Of a stretch of DNA of 64,000 nt, positions 34,893-46,389 are shown one piece after another. The stretch covers positions 496,001 through 560,000 of the forward strand of contig JAMXBD010000170.1 in NCBI GenBank assembly GCA_024138025.1, given 5' to 3'. This DNA is from Combretum micranthum. Its lineage: Eukaryota; Streptophyta; Magnoliopsida; Myrtales; Combretaceae. Position numbers and translations under genes: made by a program. The notes beneath the pieces were generated by a model. That model did no database searches and was not told where the DNA came from. It saw only the letters and a program-made list of their open reading frames with translations. The stretch's first letter is position 1; each line of letters starts with the position of its first letter.

Positions 34893-36646
34893 TGCAGGAT
34901 TTTCATAAAGACTGATTATACTCAAATTTTCATTGAACAAACCATGTTAAATCGTTATGGATTTTATAGAAATCACAAGGAATTGGTACTTAATTGTGTT
35001 AAATGGGATATTTCATATTTTAGAATCAAATATAAGCAATTGGAGAAGCTATATGCAAGCTTGGGAATGAAGGAAAATAAAAATCAGACCAAATTAGATC
35101 AAGACAACTATATTTTCTACATCAGAACATCTAACATCGACTAAGATAGAGACAACACCACTAGCCTTGAAAATAGAAAACATCAGCCTTTATTGCAGAA
35201 AATGAACGCTGGTAAATTCTAAGTTTACGCCACCGACACAGGCTATCTGCAGTAGCAAAAACCTTAACGTTAGCTTCTAGAAATTGAACACCACCGGCTT
35301 ACTTCATATGATTTCACTAGTGTTCAAACTTATCTACATACGATGGCTTCTAGAAATTCAATGCTGCCAGTGTAGGGACGACATAGCTTGTGAACATAAT
35401 CGAAAACATTAACACCACTTGCAATGCTACCGATCTTCTATAAGGAATTCATCAATGTTTGATAATTCGCATTAACTCTGGCTCCTAGAGGATCTATGCC
35501 GCCGGTGTATAGGTGATGTAGACAATGCATAGTATGCAAAACTTTAAAGTCGCCTCAACGCTGCTCATTACACTGCTAGTATATAACGTATGGAGAATTG
35601 TCTGAAATCAATGAATGCAGACAATCCAAATTTCTACACCACAGGCATTGCAAGATATACTGACAAGTTCAACTTGAAAGCTGGCAGCATTTTTGTCTCG
35701 GATATGAATTAATATTGTATACCGATAGTCTACGAGTAATTGCCGATGTATGTGTCCTAATTGTTGAAATTCCAAAATTGCTCTATAAGTTTATGTAACC
35801 AGATCTTGTTTGATTCATTCCTAAACATTAGAAAACCGTAGATTATAGAGAGAATTTTATATGAGAATGAGTGGCTAAATCCCTTCTTTCTAGCCACAGG
35901 ATTATTATAAGACTTGGTTTGCGAGAATTGTGAGATCAAATTGATTTATCTTTTTTTGGTTCTTGTTTTGGGTATTTGTGTATCCTCTAATATTTTTGTT
36001 TTTATTATCTTGTTTGGTTAATGCAAATTTGGATCCATTTGTTCAATTAGCAAGATGATAATTTGTCAATTAGAATATCAAATCCGTAATTATTTGATTG
36101 TTCTAATGTTTGTGACACGGTGACATGATTGATTATGAAATAGATGATTGATTATGTTATGAGGATATATATGATCTAAATAGGTCAAGCGTTTGATTTT
36201 TTGGTCGAAATTGATTGTCTCTCTTGTTTTTCATGTTTTTGATAAACTAAACCCTAAGAGCTTGTTTAGGGTTGTTTAGTAAAAAAGGGAAATAATCAAA
36301 AAGCTTGTTTTGATTATCGATAAAGTAAGGAGAGATAGATTGTTAGAGCTTGTTAATGACCATAATGAATTTATCTAAGATAAAGAATAGAGATTTTTGC
36401 ATCAGTGATCAATTTTGTGAACTGAGTTATAGTAATATCTTTGGTTAGAAATCCTTTGATATTTAATCAATCCTTAAGTAGTGTTTGCATGTTGTAGATA
36501 TAATTAGTTATCTTTGAATTTCCCACCCCCCTCCCCCTTCTGTTCTTCATCTAAATCTTTGAATAGAAATAGATTTCACCAATCTCTATAGATCAACCCT
36601 ACTCACTGCTATATACGAGTTGTATAAATTTTGAGACTAAGATTAT
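34893..36646 (+). repeat. 3' LTR of Athila-like element
   Basis: It begins TGCAGGATTTTC and matches the 5' LTR apart from the insertion there. G/C-rich words occur at 35155-35530, including TATGCCGCCGGTG. It ends at about 36646 where the copia reading GCTATTAGT resumes. It is 1.75 kb long. Confidence 0.88.
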
Positions 36647-37079
36647 GCTATTAGTTAGAAAGCCACTTTTCAAGTTACAATTGCTTTATCCACCACTAAA
36701 GCTAAATTTATGGCTATTATAGAAGCATTTAAAGAAGCCACTTGGTTGAAAGGATTATTTGGAGATCTCAGTGATGACTTGAAGACTACTATAGTCTATT
36801 ATGATAGTTAGAGCACAATCTATCTCACTAAGGATTAGATGTTGCATGAGATGACAAATCACATTGATGTTAGGTATCACTTTGTTTGTGATATTATTAA
36901 TTGTGGTGATATTACCATGAGCAAAGTTCATACTCAAGATAATTCTGCTAATATGATGACTAAAACACTTCCTATAACCAAGTTTGAGCATTGTCTGGAC
37001 TTGGTTGGTGTTTGTTGCCGATTCATCTCTTTTAGGAGTTTATGGAAGAGGAGGAGAATGTTTTTGTTTTTATATTGAA
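36647..37079 (+). pseudogene. copia RNase H C-terminal remnant
   Basis: Copia Pol resumes at the AIS-KATFQVTIALSTTKAKF word, where TGG is TAG at 36656. EAFKEATWLKGLFGDL follows, then the YYDS-STIYLTKD word with stops at 36809 and 36836 in glutamine positions, NHIDVRYHFVCDII, VHTQDNSANMMTKTLP and KFEHCLDLVGVC. This is the final third of copia RNase H up to the Pol stop. About 100 residues before the AIS word are missing, lost at the junction with the Athila-like element. Confidence 0.92.
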
Positions 37080-37117
37080 GATTGAAGTTTGTATTATTTT
37101 TGCTCTTGAATTCAACT

Positions 37118-37129
37118 CAAGGCGGAGAT
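37118..37129 (+). other. Polypurine tract of copia element
   Basis: CAAGGCGGAGAT directly precedes the 3' LTR start (TATTATTTATGTG, where the 5' copy has TGTTAGATGTG), the usual position for plus-strand priming. Confidence 0.75.
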
Positions 37130-37596
37130 TATTATTTATGTGACCTAGATTCAGTCAAAGCCGCCGGCCTTCAATTGAACACCACCGACTTACATGTATA
37201 AAATGCCAGCTTTGAAATTATTTTCGAGAGCAATGTTTTGGCTAGGCCAGCACTAAAGCCATCGACCTATCCACTTACGCCGGCGGCCTTGGTTGGCCTT
37301 GAGCTGACACTGAAACTACTATGTTGATTTTTAGCTATTGGCCTTTGTGCCGACTTACACATCATATATATATATATATATATATATGTTTGTGTGTTGT
37401 TTTGTTAGGGTTATGAGATGAAAAAGAGTTGTGATCAATCATATCATTTGTATACACATGCTTTATACTTCTCCTTTAATATATAGTGAATTCCTCTCTT
37501 TTGCCTATGGTTTTTCTCGTCAAGGGTTTTCTACGTGAATCTTGTGTGTGTTTTACTTCATGTTTTCACCATTATTTGTCATATACTTTTCTAACA
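37130..37596 (+). repeat. 3' LTR of copia element
   Basis: 467 bp, ending CTAACA and followed by TACTT. Its terminal TG is TA. It contains one copy of the segment that is duplicated in the 5' LTR, and an exact AGCCGCC word at 37159-37165 within GCCGCCGGCC, plus ACGCCGGCGGCC near 37278. Confidence 0.92.
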
Positions 37597-37601
37597 TACT
37601 T

Positions 37602-38900
37602 GTTTCTTTGTAAGAGCTAATTTCAATAGTTAGACCTTATTCAGTTATAATATCATTATCTAACTTCTTAGATAGTGATAAGGTCCAAAAGGTTAGCACC
37701 AATTTTAGGAATATCATGTGGATGTCTAGTTTGGTTGGTGTAAAATAGGATCAGTTATTTGCTCTGTGTTTTCTTCATTATCTAACGTACCAATAAAGTT
37801 CTTTCAAAGGCATTAGTTCTTCGTAAGTCTGCATAGGCTTCTTTTATAAATCATTAGACTATAACAAACTGATTATAGACAAGTACACCTATTGTTTTGA
37901 TATGGTATAGTAGATTGATAAAGTGTTGTCTTATTGCACAGATAATACCTAGACAGTTAATCTCCTCTAAAATTACCTATGTGGTCTAGTAACATTAACT
38001 TCCTTATCGATTTCTTGATTCACAAGAAATACTAATTAAGCTAATATCTCTCTTGAGATTGTTAACTTCTAACTCTATGATGATTAATTAGAATATATTT
38101 CTAATTAAAAAACCCTAAAATTGCTATTATTTTATGAATTCCACCATTAGATTTGCATCATCCTATCCCTTAGATTACGTGCAACTCATTCTAATCATGT
38201 AAATTTATTTAAACATATAATTTCTCATTCTATATGAATGAAATCAAACATTGGATCCTATACTAGCAATAAATATTAAAATAACAATTAAGAACAATAA
38301 TCCTATAAAAAGAAACAAAAGATGATGACATAATTCTCCTAAAGGTCATCTATCTAGGTTTTATAGATTTATTGCTCCATAGAAATAGTCATGGAAACAA
38401 AGCAATGAGTAAAATATGAAAACTAATGAATAAATCCTTCCTTTTTTTTTTTTTCTTAATCTTAGATCTTCCAATCTTGAATGGTAAAGTTGTTCTCTAC
38501 TTTGCTCTTGTACTCTCCTCTCTTTAATTATGAAATATTGTCACCATAGATTCTTAAATGTTTTTTAAAGTCGGCTCACAAAGGGTATATATAATAAGGC
38601 AAAATTCACAATTTACAATGTGCATAGGTAGTGCATATTGTTATACACTTCAACCTTACTTCTTTTTGACTCAAATAATAAGCAAATGATACATTCATCT
38701 AGTGCATGTACACATTCTTGATTATGCTCTTCTTTATTCACCCGATTTTGACATTTTAACACCACATGTTTCTCATGTGTACCTCGTGCACTTGCTTATG
38801 TAACTCTTCATATCTTCTCAAATAAAGCCCATAAATGCATGAAACTTGATCAATTTCATTTCTTTATCTCCATCTAAGTTCTCTAACCATTGAAATTATA
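37602..38900 (-). mobile_element. Possible minus-strand LTR remnant
   Basis: Read on the minus strand, 38300-38600 has the phrases of a gypsy U5 region of Tat/Athila type (ACTCATTGCTTTG followed by TTTCTATGGAGC, preceded by a run of GAGAGGAGAG-like words), and 38690-38820 carries GTGCAYGAG-type words. No borders, primer site or domains can be fixed, so this is tentative. Confidence 0.3.
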
Positions 38901-40560
38901 ATGTAAACTAATTAGCATCAAACCATTCAAAATAGCCATAAAATATACAAAGATTTAGGCTTGATCAAATTCATGAACACAAAATTATCATGGGAGGTAA
39001 TTTTAAGCTATTGTCACACACATGCACTCAAAAAATAAGTTTGTTTGTTCCTTCTCTCATACTTTTCTTTAACAATATATCTTCACATATCATTAGTTTA
39101 AGACTTCTTAAGTCAATTGGTATGCATCCTGTACTTGACTCTCAGTTTGTAACTTCCCCATGCTAGATTTTTTGTGCTATATTTCAATAAGAGAAATATA
39201 TAAATCACAAGCACAACCTTACTTCATGTGTGTATAAGCCCCTTATATCTAAATTTGACCACTTAAATCCTCAAATCTGTATAAAAGAAGGTACTTTCAA
39301 AAATTATTTTACTACTTTGTCCTTATAAAAATACTAAAAACACTTGGTAATATTATGCATAAACTCTCGGTCTTTTTCCATTATGAATATACTAAGTTTA
39401 TACAAAGAAAATGTAGGAAAATGTATTTATAATTTATCAAAAACATATATTTACTTATTTTATAATTTTTTATCAAGCATGCACATTACAAGTAAGAAAA
39501 AAGTAATTTAATGCAATAAAGTGGTTTAGAGATGAGTAACTTAGAAGGAAAACTTAGATTACCACAAGCTTATGTAAACAAGTGATAATATAAGTTAAAA
39601 ATCCTAAAAGCCTGAAATCACTTGTTTATATTTCTTCAGGCAAAATGTCATGAATAAATTTGTTATAGATCATATAATACACAAAACTAAGAAATATAAC
39701 AATCAAATAGATAAAAAACAATGTCAATATTAACTTAGAAGAGCCCAAAAGTATAATGTTAAGAAACCATGGGCAAGAATGAATAAGTCCATTATAATCT
39801 AACAATGATGATACGATTATTTCACTCATAATCACATAGCATTATTTCAATTAATAACATCTTTAAAATTTTATACTTTCATGCCCTACCTATATATTTA
39901 ATTGCGTATACACAAAGTTATAAGAAGTTAAACCTATTACAAATAATAAGAAATAATTTAGGAGCCATAGAATTATTAAAAAGAAAATTGTTAAGGATGC
40001 AATAACCTTGTGGTAGCCTTTGACCCTTTTTTACATAATTGCTTTTCCATAATAAAGTGTCATAATAATTCAAGATCAAAATCAATGAAACACCACCTTA
40101 ATTTTAATTTTGACAACCTAATACATCTTTTCATATACATAAATAATCTAGTGTTGTTAAATCGAGGTTGATTTGCTCGCTTGAATTTGGTTAAACCTAA
40201 CCCCTCATTAGCACTAGGCCAGTTCCATTGCAATTTAATCCAGTTTTACCTATTGACCCTCTAACATGTATAAGTCCCAGATCGACTTTGACAACATTGA
40301 ATAATAATACACGCAAGGTAGCTCCTTTAATATGCTTTTGCTAAATGCTTACCATTAAATAATACACAACACAAACTACAAGTCTCCATCACCTTATGCC
40401 CAAATGACATGTGATTTAATTACAATAATTACACTTAGTTAAGGTTGTTAACATTTGTAAATCTTGTTTACTCTACCAAACAATCATGCTTTAAGCCACT
40501 AACTACTTTTTAGACCTTGCATGCTTTACATTCCTCTAGAATCTCTTCACTTTAGAATTT
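38901..40560. other. Intergenic DNA, no gene recognised
   Basis: AT-rich sequence without coding signals. A possible small MITE within it is listed separately. Confidence 0.5.
40151..40309. mobile_element. Possible small hAT-type MITE
   Basis: The left end GTGTTGTTAAATCGAGG and the right end, read on the other strand as ATGTTGTCAAAGTCGA, are inverted relatives and resemble the MITE at 14620-14849. The target duplication is not clear. Confidence 0.45.
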
Positions 40561-40936
40561 GGAAAATTGTATCAAAAGGTATCAATATTTAGGATAAGTT
40601 CAAATTAAATATTAATGCTTCAAGCAATTAAGAAAAAAGATCAAAGTTTCACAAAATTAGTCATATAAGGAATTATCGTCTTAAACAGTGGAAAAAAGAG
40701 AAATGAATCAACATTTTAAGTGTGTGAAAAATGAATACGAAAAGGGATCCTTATTTGTACCACTCTATATAACAAGGATTTTTTTTTTTTTTTTTAACAA
40801 TTTAAATTGTTGATTCCTTATTAATTTACCCCTTTTAGAAAACATTGGTCTCTTTTTAAAACTATTTGAAATATTGATACATGATACCACATTTGAACTT
40901 ACCCTTGGACATTGATGTCTTCCAATATAATTTACC
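40561..40936. mobile_element. Mutator-type MITE, degraded
   Basis: The left end GGAAAATTGTATCA with TAGGATAAGTTCAAAT, and the right end read on the minus strand as GGTAAATTATATTGG with AGGGTAAGTTCAAAT, are inverted repeats of the same design as the elements at 41278 and 48383. A T run at 40780-40796 lies inside. A matching 9-bp flank is not evident. Confidence 0.6.
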
Positions 40937-41277
40937 TTGTCAAAGTTTCATGCAACATCCTCATAAAAATGGATAGTTTAATGGCATTATGAACACAAGT
41001 TTTCCTATTATAGTAAATAACATAGCTATTAAGGTCCTCTACATTAGTTAGGATAGATATTTTTAATAAAATCACCAGGAATCATCACCCTATGCAGCAA
41101 AAGTAAGTTTAGGAGGACAACTTATCTTACAAGATCCATTAACTAGAATAACTAACATAACTCACCAAGCCAAGAGATAAAAGATTATAAGATCATGTCT
41201 AATAAGTGTAAAATCTTTTTCCAATAATATATGTAGGAGGCATTCTTAGAGATTAAACCACAATTCATATCTCATTA

Positions 41278-41432
41278 AGGTAAATTACATGGGAATATAT
41301 TAATATTTAAGGGTAAGTTCATTTGAGGTATCAACGTTTGATAATGTGAGTCAAATAAGGTATCATTAATAGACCGTCAATGATGTCGTTAACGGCATTC
41401 CGTCATGTGACATGTGCCAAAAGCAGATTTGT
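41278..41432 (+). repeat. Left inverted repeat of Mutator-like element
   Basis: Contains GTTAACGGCATTCCGTCATG and GACATGTG, the counterparts of the right repeat. One AACGTTTG copy is present instead of two. Confidence 0.85.
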
Positions 41433-41861
41433 ATATATTATGAAAATTTAGAAGATTCGAATTCTGACCTGTTTAGAGGGAAAAAAGAAAAAAAAAAGTA
41501 AGAAATGCTAAAAAACCTTATCATGAACATCTTACACGTTTCTCTTATGAATCTAAGACTAGGTGCGTGTGGACTCATGTGCATCGTCTTCTTCATCAAG
41601 CCATAGTCGCTATCAACGAATCACACAAGCTCTTCTTCAGTAAACCATTCATTTTCCTTTTGCCCCTTTGATTTCCAACCTTTAGGGTGTTGAATAATCA
41701 AATTATTCTTCAATTTAAGTGATTTAAAGATAGATTTAAGATCAAATTTAAAATTAAAACTTCAATTTCTGACAATTCCACTTCTTGAAAGCATTCAAGA
41801 TTAAATTTTTCTTTGCCTCTTCTTCTTCTAGTTCGATGTTCTTCAACCTTTTTTTCTCTCC

Positions 41862-42330
41862 CACCTTCCTCCCACCTCTCTCTCTCGTTTTCTCTCTACC
41901 GCCATCTTTCTTTCTCTCTCTCTCTTTCTTTGTAAACCCAGCTATCAAATCCACTCAACAACATGTTAAGCGAACAACCCATCACCACCACCTTCAAATC
42001 TACCCACCACCACAACACTTAGATCTTGAGATTTCCTCTTCCTACCTCTCTCTCTCTCTCTCATTTTCTCTCTCTATCGCCCCTTACTCTCTCTTTCTAA
42101 ACCCAGTTATCAAACCCACTTCAACAATACGTTAAACGAAAACCCATTACCACCTCCTTAAATCTACCTACCACCACAACACTTATATATTAAGCTTTCT
42201 TCCTCATACCTCTTCTCTTTCTCTCTCTCTCATTTTCTCTCTCTGCTGCCCCTTCAATCTCTCTCTCTCTCTCCCCCTCTCTCTCTCTTTCTCTAAACAC
42301 AGCTATCAAATCTACTTCAACAACACATTA
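41862..42330 (+). repeat. CT-rich tandem units
   Basis: Three imperfect units start at AACCCAGCTATCAAAT (41935), AACCCAGTTATCAAAC (42099) and AACACAGCTATCAAAT (42296), 164 and 197 bp apart. Each has a CCATCACCACC or similar part and a CTCTCTCT run. The runs differ in length, which accounts for the spacing. They lie inside the Mutator-like element; whether they derive from a captured host leader is unknown. Confidence 0.85.
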
Positions 42331-42508
42331 AGCAAATAACCCATCACCACCATCTTCAAATTCACCCACCTCCACAACTTCCTTCACCACATAAAAACAC
42401 CATACGTTATGTCATGCCACAAAAGGTACTATAAACGTAACAGTCCGCCGTATGTTAAACGAGACTTAAGAATCACTATCATAGTCATTCAATAGTCTTG
42501 TATTAAAA

Positions 42509-45500
42509 TGTAAGGCATCCCTTTACGACAATAGAATACATATGCAGTTGGAGATAGATTGTTCAATTTGATAAGATAAGCATAAAAATATAAACCATAG
42601 ATATCTCAGGATCAGTTATAAAATACTAAGGGGCGTTCCCCTGCTAAACAAAAGTCTAAGTATTATCTTTTAAGTAAAACCCAATCATTTAAGGTTTACT
42701 ATGAAAGACCATACAGAACTAATCATAAACTTCTAATGGGAAACACTCCTAACTTCGCATTACTTGATTTGGCTAGGTCCGGGGACACAACCATATGTAC
42801 AGAAACTACATTAAGAAGAAACTGTAGAGGTATAAGCTACACTAGCTTAGTGACTTTCACTTCCAAATTAAATACTTCATTATACAATAGGGCAAACAAG
42901 TTTTATTACCAATCATATGAAATGCACAAGCATGTGAGCATACAATACATAAGACTTTTCGGAAGTCCTATGTTGAATGAATTTATGCCCTCCATTCGTG
43001 ATTAGGTGTTTCAGGCCCATACAACCATAGATTTCAATTTTTTCTCATTTATATCATGGTTGATTCAAGTGCCCACCCACACACTAATTTTGTAGTTGAT
43101 ACAAGTATCTACACCACTTCCATTTTAATTCAGCCATTCATGCCAACATTGGAGTTTTCAAACCCCTCGTTGCCCAACTATTATGCCTTCTTCCCACAAT
43201 GGTATAATAACAAATGCAATATGACTTAACATATGGTATGTATGGGCAATTTGATTATAAGATCATGACATATTAATTAATGAATTATGGGCGATCATAG
43301 ATATTGTAGACACTTCAATTCTATACTAAATCATACAAATATTTACAACAATTCCATTTCGAGATTCTTATCATCAATTCAATCAATTAAAACTCACATA
43401 CACATTCAAATTTTATCTTGCCCTAAATCTAATGCCACTATCATTACAAGCACAATCATAAGCATATAATTTAAAGATAGTGAACTCACTTGGCCATGAA
43501 CACTAGTCTCTAAAGGTAGTGATCCAGAAACAAGAATTTTCCCCCGATTCAAAGTCACCTAAATGAAAGAAATACCTCAAATGAGTATTTCATACCATAA
43601 CTAATTCCAACTTATTAAATAAAACTCTTGAGTTCGTAATTTTCGTGGTAGATGGAAATTCCAACTTAAAATGGCCATAACTTGGTTATTTTAACTCAGA
43701 ATTTCGCAAATAAACTATCAATTTCTATCTACTTTGAAAGATCTATCTATTTATGGTGTTATTCTTAAGTTTTGAAAACATTTAGTTCTCAGAATGCTCG
43801 GATCATATCTGATCAGTAGCTAAAACTTGCATTTCTGAAATTGTTTTGTGAAATTTGCATTATTTCTACCAAATATATTATATGTGCATGCAATATTTAC
43901 AAGTTATTATCATGAATAACATAATATGGGCTATCTACATGCAAATCCTTAATGATTTTTTATTAAAAAGAATTTTTTGGAAAACTTTTACTTGCAACAA
44001 TTTTAAGAACACTTGGTTGGGAAAACTATTTTTATTTCTTTGAAAATCATCCATATTTTTACTAAGATAAAGCCTTGATGACCTATATACTTAATACCTT
44101 CATTATCTTAATGAATTTCTTCATTTAAAGGTTGGAAAATAAATGTTTAAATGTGGGTTTTACCTAGTGACAAATTTTACACAATTTTTCGAAATGATAT
44201 TATTGTTTGATCCTAATTTGGAAACCTTTCTTTTGTTTTAGGTTTATACTTTGATAAAACATATTTACTCTTATACAAATCAAGTCTTTGCTACATCTAT
44301 TCCTTAAGGCTTCTATTTTTCTATTAAAATCCTCATTTTGATATTTGGAAGTAAGTGTTTAAATAGGGATAATTTTTAGATCCGAATTTTAGGAAATTAT
44401 TTTTGAGATTATTTCTTGTGAAAAACTCATTTAATCTTTCTAAAATTAATTTATAATCAAATCTACTCCCTAAGGCTTTCATTTCTTTAAGAAAATTCTT
44501 GTTTTAGGGTTGGAAAATAGGTGTTTTCTTGGCATTTTACCCTAGTTATGAATTTTAAAATTTTGGCTGGTGTTGAATCATAGATCTAACTTAACCTTGG
44601 CAACCCTTTTCTTGTTTTGAAAATTTCTCTTAGTAAACTAAGCTCATCTTATAAAAATCACTCCTTTATGGTACCTATCACTTAAGCCCTTCATTTTACA
44701 TATAAGATCTTCATTTTGAAGTTGGAAAATAGGTTTTCTGAATGGTAAAAATCACTTTTTGATAAAACAAAAAGGATCTTGAGTTTTGGTAACACCTTCA
44801 CCAGGACTATCATATTATAAATCCTTTATATATGTAAAACAAGTAATTATGGCATTTAAAGTACTCTAAACAAATAGATCTATTATACTACTCATGTTAT
44901 GGATGTAAATGTCATCTAAACAATATGTAGATGAGAGTAAAAAAATAAATATAAGCACAATATTTCTATAAGAGCAATATATAACAACAACATAAGAAAA
45001 AAATAGTAAGATAACTCAGATTTCAAGATCAACAACATTGTGATGGTAAGGATCTCATGTTTAAGTGTTTTCACATCCCTAGCTTAAAGCTCATAGGGAT
45101 TTTAGTAGAACCACACATGTATGATCTTGCCATTATATGTTTTAGTGTGGTAAGGTTAAGATCTATTACCTATTTAGATATGTGGAGCAAGAAAAATTGA
45201 AGAAAATTTGTGTATGTGTGTGTGAGGGGAGCTTACGGTAAGAATAGAGGGAGAGAGGAGAGAAAAACTTTCCAAAAGTTTGATTTGTGAGAATGAAGAA
45301 AAGTGAAAAAGAGAAAGATGAAAGAGATATTATATAGGAAAAGAAATCATGGTTTTGCATGAATAATTAATTGAAGAAAAATCAAATAAATGAGAGAGGG
45401 AGTGAGGGAGGGGGCGCTAGACTTCTGAGAAGAGAGAGAGAGAATTGTTTTGATTTAATTTGTGCAATAAAATTCAAATTTAATAAGTAATTTAAGTAAT

Positions 45501-46074
45501 AAAATGTATTGGAAAAAGTAAACTTGTAAGGAAATGATGTAAAATTATAAGAATAGGGTATGTGTGGTTATACTTGATGAATAGTATGAAAGAAATCAAA
45601 AAGTTGATTAGACAACTAAATTACTGGTAGTAATGAAAATACGATAAAAGGGCTATAATTGTAATTTTTATAACTCGAAAAATTATTATAAATATATTTT
45701 TGAATTCCTTATTAAATTTCGGATCCAACGAGTCCTATATATTAATTTTCTATTTCCAAGTCTCGAGGACCAGTTTTCGAGAATAAATCTTGATCGGGTT
45801 CAAAACGAATCAATTGCTCAGAATTCTGACCTTTTATATTTTGATAAATTATTTAAGGCTATATTCTAGAGCTATCTCATTTTTATTGCTCCAAGGTTTC
45901 GTTCTTGGAGTTACCGGACATAAGGCTTCAAGGTCCGACTAGTCCAAGGGTATTCTGTTAGGGTTTCGGTTCCTGGTTCAAATTTTCGGAACCGAATTCA
46001 GATTGCTAAGGGAACGAGGGCTTACACGTCCTATCCCCCATCCCCAACATACAAGCAAAACCGCTAGCCACTCA
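42509..46074 (+). mobile_element. Long LTR inside the Mutator-like element
   Basis: The stretch starts TGTAAGGCATCCC and can be closed at a CA at 46074 with TAAAA on both sides (42504-42508 and 46075-46079). A TAAAA match is weak evidence in AT-rich DNA; the GGGCTTACA end at 46018-46026 is an alternative border. The general plan (TGTAA start, long non-coding body, tandem units) is that of LTR-A and LTR-B. There is no primer site or coding domain after it. Confidence 0.5.
44040..44790 (+). repeat. Four degenerate tandem units of about 200 bp
   Basis: The word GGTTGGAAAATAxRTGTTT recurs, in degenerate form, near 44130, 44345, 44506 and 44718. Each is preceded by a CTTAAGxCYTTCATTTT-like stretch and followed by a line rich in TTTTACC. 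The period is roughly 165-212 bp. Confidence 0.65.
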
Positions 46075-46202
46075 TAAAATTACCCAAATTATAATATGAA
46101 ATGTCATGTAGGCATGCAAGCAGACAAGAAGATAGCCTTCCCATCCCCCAAATGGGTTAGAATATGGATCTTTTCGATATAAACAAAATGTACAATTTTT
46201 TT

Positions 46203-46380
46203 TTATTTTGACATGTGTCATGTGTCGGAATGTCGTTAACGATGTCACTGACAATTCGTTAATGATACCTTATTTGACTCACATTACCAAACGTTGGTAC
46301 CTCTTTTTAATTACTCCAAACGTTAATACCTCAAATGAACTTATCCCTAAACATAGATACTTTTTCATGTAATTTACCCT
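46203..46380 (-). repeat. Right inverted repeat of Mutator-like element
   Basis: Reverse complement of the left repeat, longer by about 29 bp because two AACGTTTG words are kept. It ends AATTTACCCT. Confidence 0.87.
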
Positions 46381-46389
46381 ATCTTATTA

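Larger units (their letters stand above)
24385..36646 (+). mobile_element. Athila-like Ty3/gypsy element nested in copia
   Basis: LTR copies lie at 24385-28094 (enlarged by an inserted LTR) and 34893-36646. The primer site TGGCGCCATTGCTAGGGA at 28123-28140 corresponds to the tRNA-Asp site used by Athila/Tat elements. Gag, protease, reverse transcriptase, RNase H and integrase follow in gypsy order, all with stops. Between integrase and the 3' LTR is 1.4 kb of non-coding DNA with no envelope-like frame. No target duplication is seen because the copia sequence on the two sides does not meet: part of copia RNase H is missing at the right junction. Confidence 0.93.
22303..37596 (+). mobile_element. 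Ty1/copia element, internally deleted, with nested Athila
   Basis: The 5' LTR starts TGTTAGATGTG and both LTRs end CTAACA. The exact 5-bp duplication TACTT flanks the whole structure (22298-22302 and 37597-37601). The internal part contains copia Gag and protease, then a fused remnant of the region upstream of RNase H, then an inserted Athila-like element, then the end of copia RNase H. Integrase and reverse transcriptase are missing. The wording of Gag (LTTFKEIVSDLETLEVKY) and of RNase H (NHIDVRYHF-like) is that of the Tnt1-like plant copia group. The intact target duplication shows that the nest has not been broken by larger rearrangement. Confidence 0.93.
41278..46380. mobile_element. Mutator-like element with long inverted repeats
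   Basis: The left end (AGGTAAATTACATG, then TAAGTTCATTTGAGGTAT and GTCAAATAAGGTATC) recurs in reverse complement at 46203-46380, about 150-180 bp of terminal inverted repeat. The nine-base flanks ATCTCATTA (41269-41277) and ATCTTATTA (46381-46389) match at eight positions, the size typical of Mutator-like elements. The left repeat lacks about 29 bp between two AACGTTTG words that the right one keeps. No transposase is recognised. The interior holds CT-rich tandem units and a long LTR. Confidence 0.85.

Noticed and set aside
41754..42135. Serine- and leucine-rich or lysine/arginine-rich proteins on the two strands
   Set aside because: Both are translations of the CT-rich tandem units in a non-coding part of the Mutator-like element.
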